Shown here one piece after another: positions 5,741 through 5,811 of a DNA stretch of 5,811 nt; within the stretch, counting starts at the first letter, position 1; every line of letters starts with the position of its first letter. Origin of the DNA: an uncultured Ruminococcus sp. (GTDB taxonomy: Bacteria > Bacillota > Clostridia > Oscillospirales > Ruminococcaceae); contig CABQIF010000123.1 in NCBI GenBank assembly GCA_902464115.1, positions 1-5,811 of the forward strand, read 5' to 3'. A program made the position numbers and the translations under genes. The notes beneath the pieces were generated by a model. It had not been told where the DNA came from, did no database searches, and saw only the letters and a program-made list of their open reading frames with translations.

Positions 5741-5811
5741 CGAACCGCAGGCAAATAAAAGTTTTTTGATCCAGCAATTTTTCAAAAATGCTGGCGAGGT
5801 GTGGGCGAGCA
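5741..5811. repeat. Palindrome-rich intergenic repeat, copy 2 (cut by the window edge)
   Basis: This is a direct repeat of 5470-5541, including the CCAGCA/TGCTGG hairpin (5771-5776/5789-5794). The window ends inside the loop of the second hairpin, so the remaining part cannot be seen. Orientation is the same as copy 1, with start-to-start spacing of 271 bp. Confidence 0.8.

Noticed and set aside
5470..5811. CRISPR array
   Set aside because: There are only two repeat copies, 71-72 bp long and separated by about 200 bp, with internal hairpins and no cas genes.

Overview
The window looks like chromosomal DNA of a fermentative Gram-positive bacterium of the Clostridia (Bacillota). The reasons are strong AGGAGG-type ribosome sites, a TTGTCA/TACAAT sigma-A promoter, a CcpA-type (cre-like) site, a zinc-ribbon/single-TM protein and a PF06541-like membrane protein of kinds common in that group, and a moderate G+C content judged by eye. 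An Oscillospirales gut organism is a reasonable guess but is not proven. The window carries four protein genes and no RNA gene I can name.

Layout. Positions 1-106 hold a strong rightward promoter (51-79), a weaker leftward promoter sharing its -35 region, and a cre-like site (111-124) just inside the next gene. A four-helix membrane protein gene runs leftward (505-107). From a 113-bp divergent intergenic region, malQ (619-2145) and a glycogen/maltodextrin phosphorylase gene (2151-4508) run rightward as a tight operon. Two intrinsic terminators follow, the second bidirectional. A leftward gene (5429-4644) encodes a zinc-ribbon, single-TM protein with an extracytoplasmic domain. The last 382 bases have no gene and contain two copies of a palindrome-rich intergenic repeat flanking about 180 nt dense in inverted repeats.

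Function. MalQ (GH77) rearranges short maltodextrins into longer chains, and the GT35 phosphorylase cuts glucose-1-phosphate from non-reducing ends. Together they degrade cytoplasmic maltodextrin or glycogen. Both keep all their recognisable catalytic residues. No transporter, debranching enzyme or regulator gene is in the window.

Most worth a second look: (i) the rightward promoter plus cre-like site pointing into the 3' end of an oppositely oriented gene and, beyond it, malQ, an excludon-like arrangement; (ii) two perfect inverted repeats of 9 and 14 bp that cross each other (pseudoknot order) at 5587-5678, bracketed by direct repeats; (iii) the uncharacterised zinc-ribbon membrane protein.
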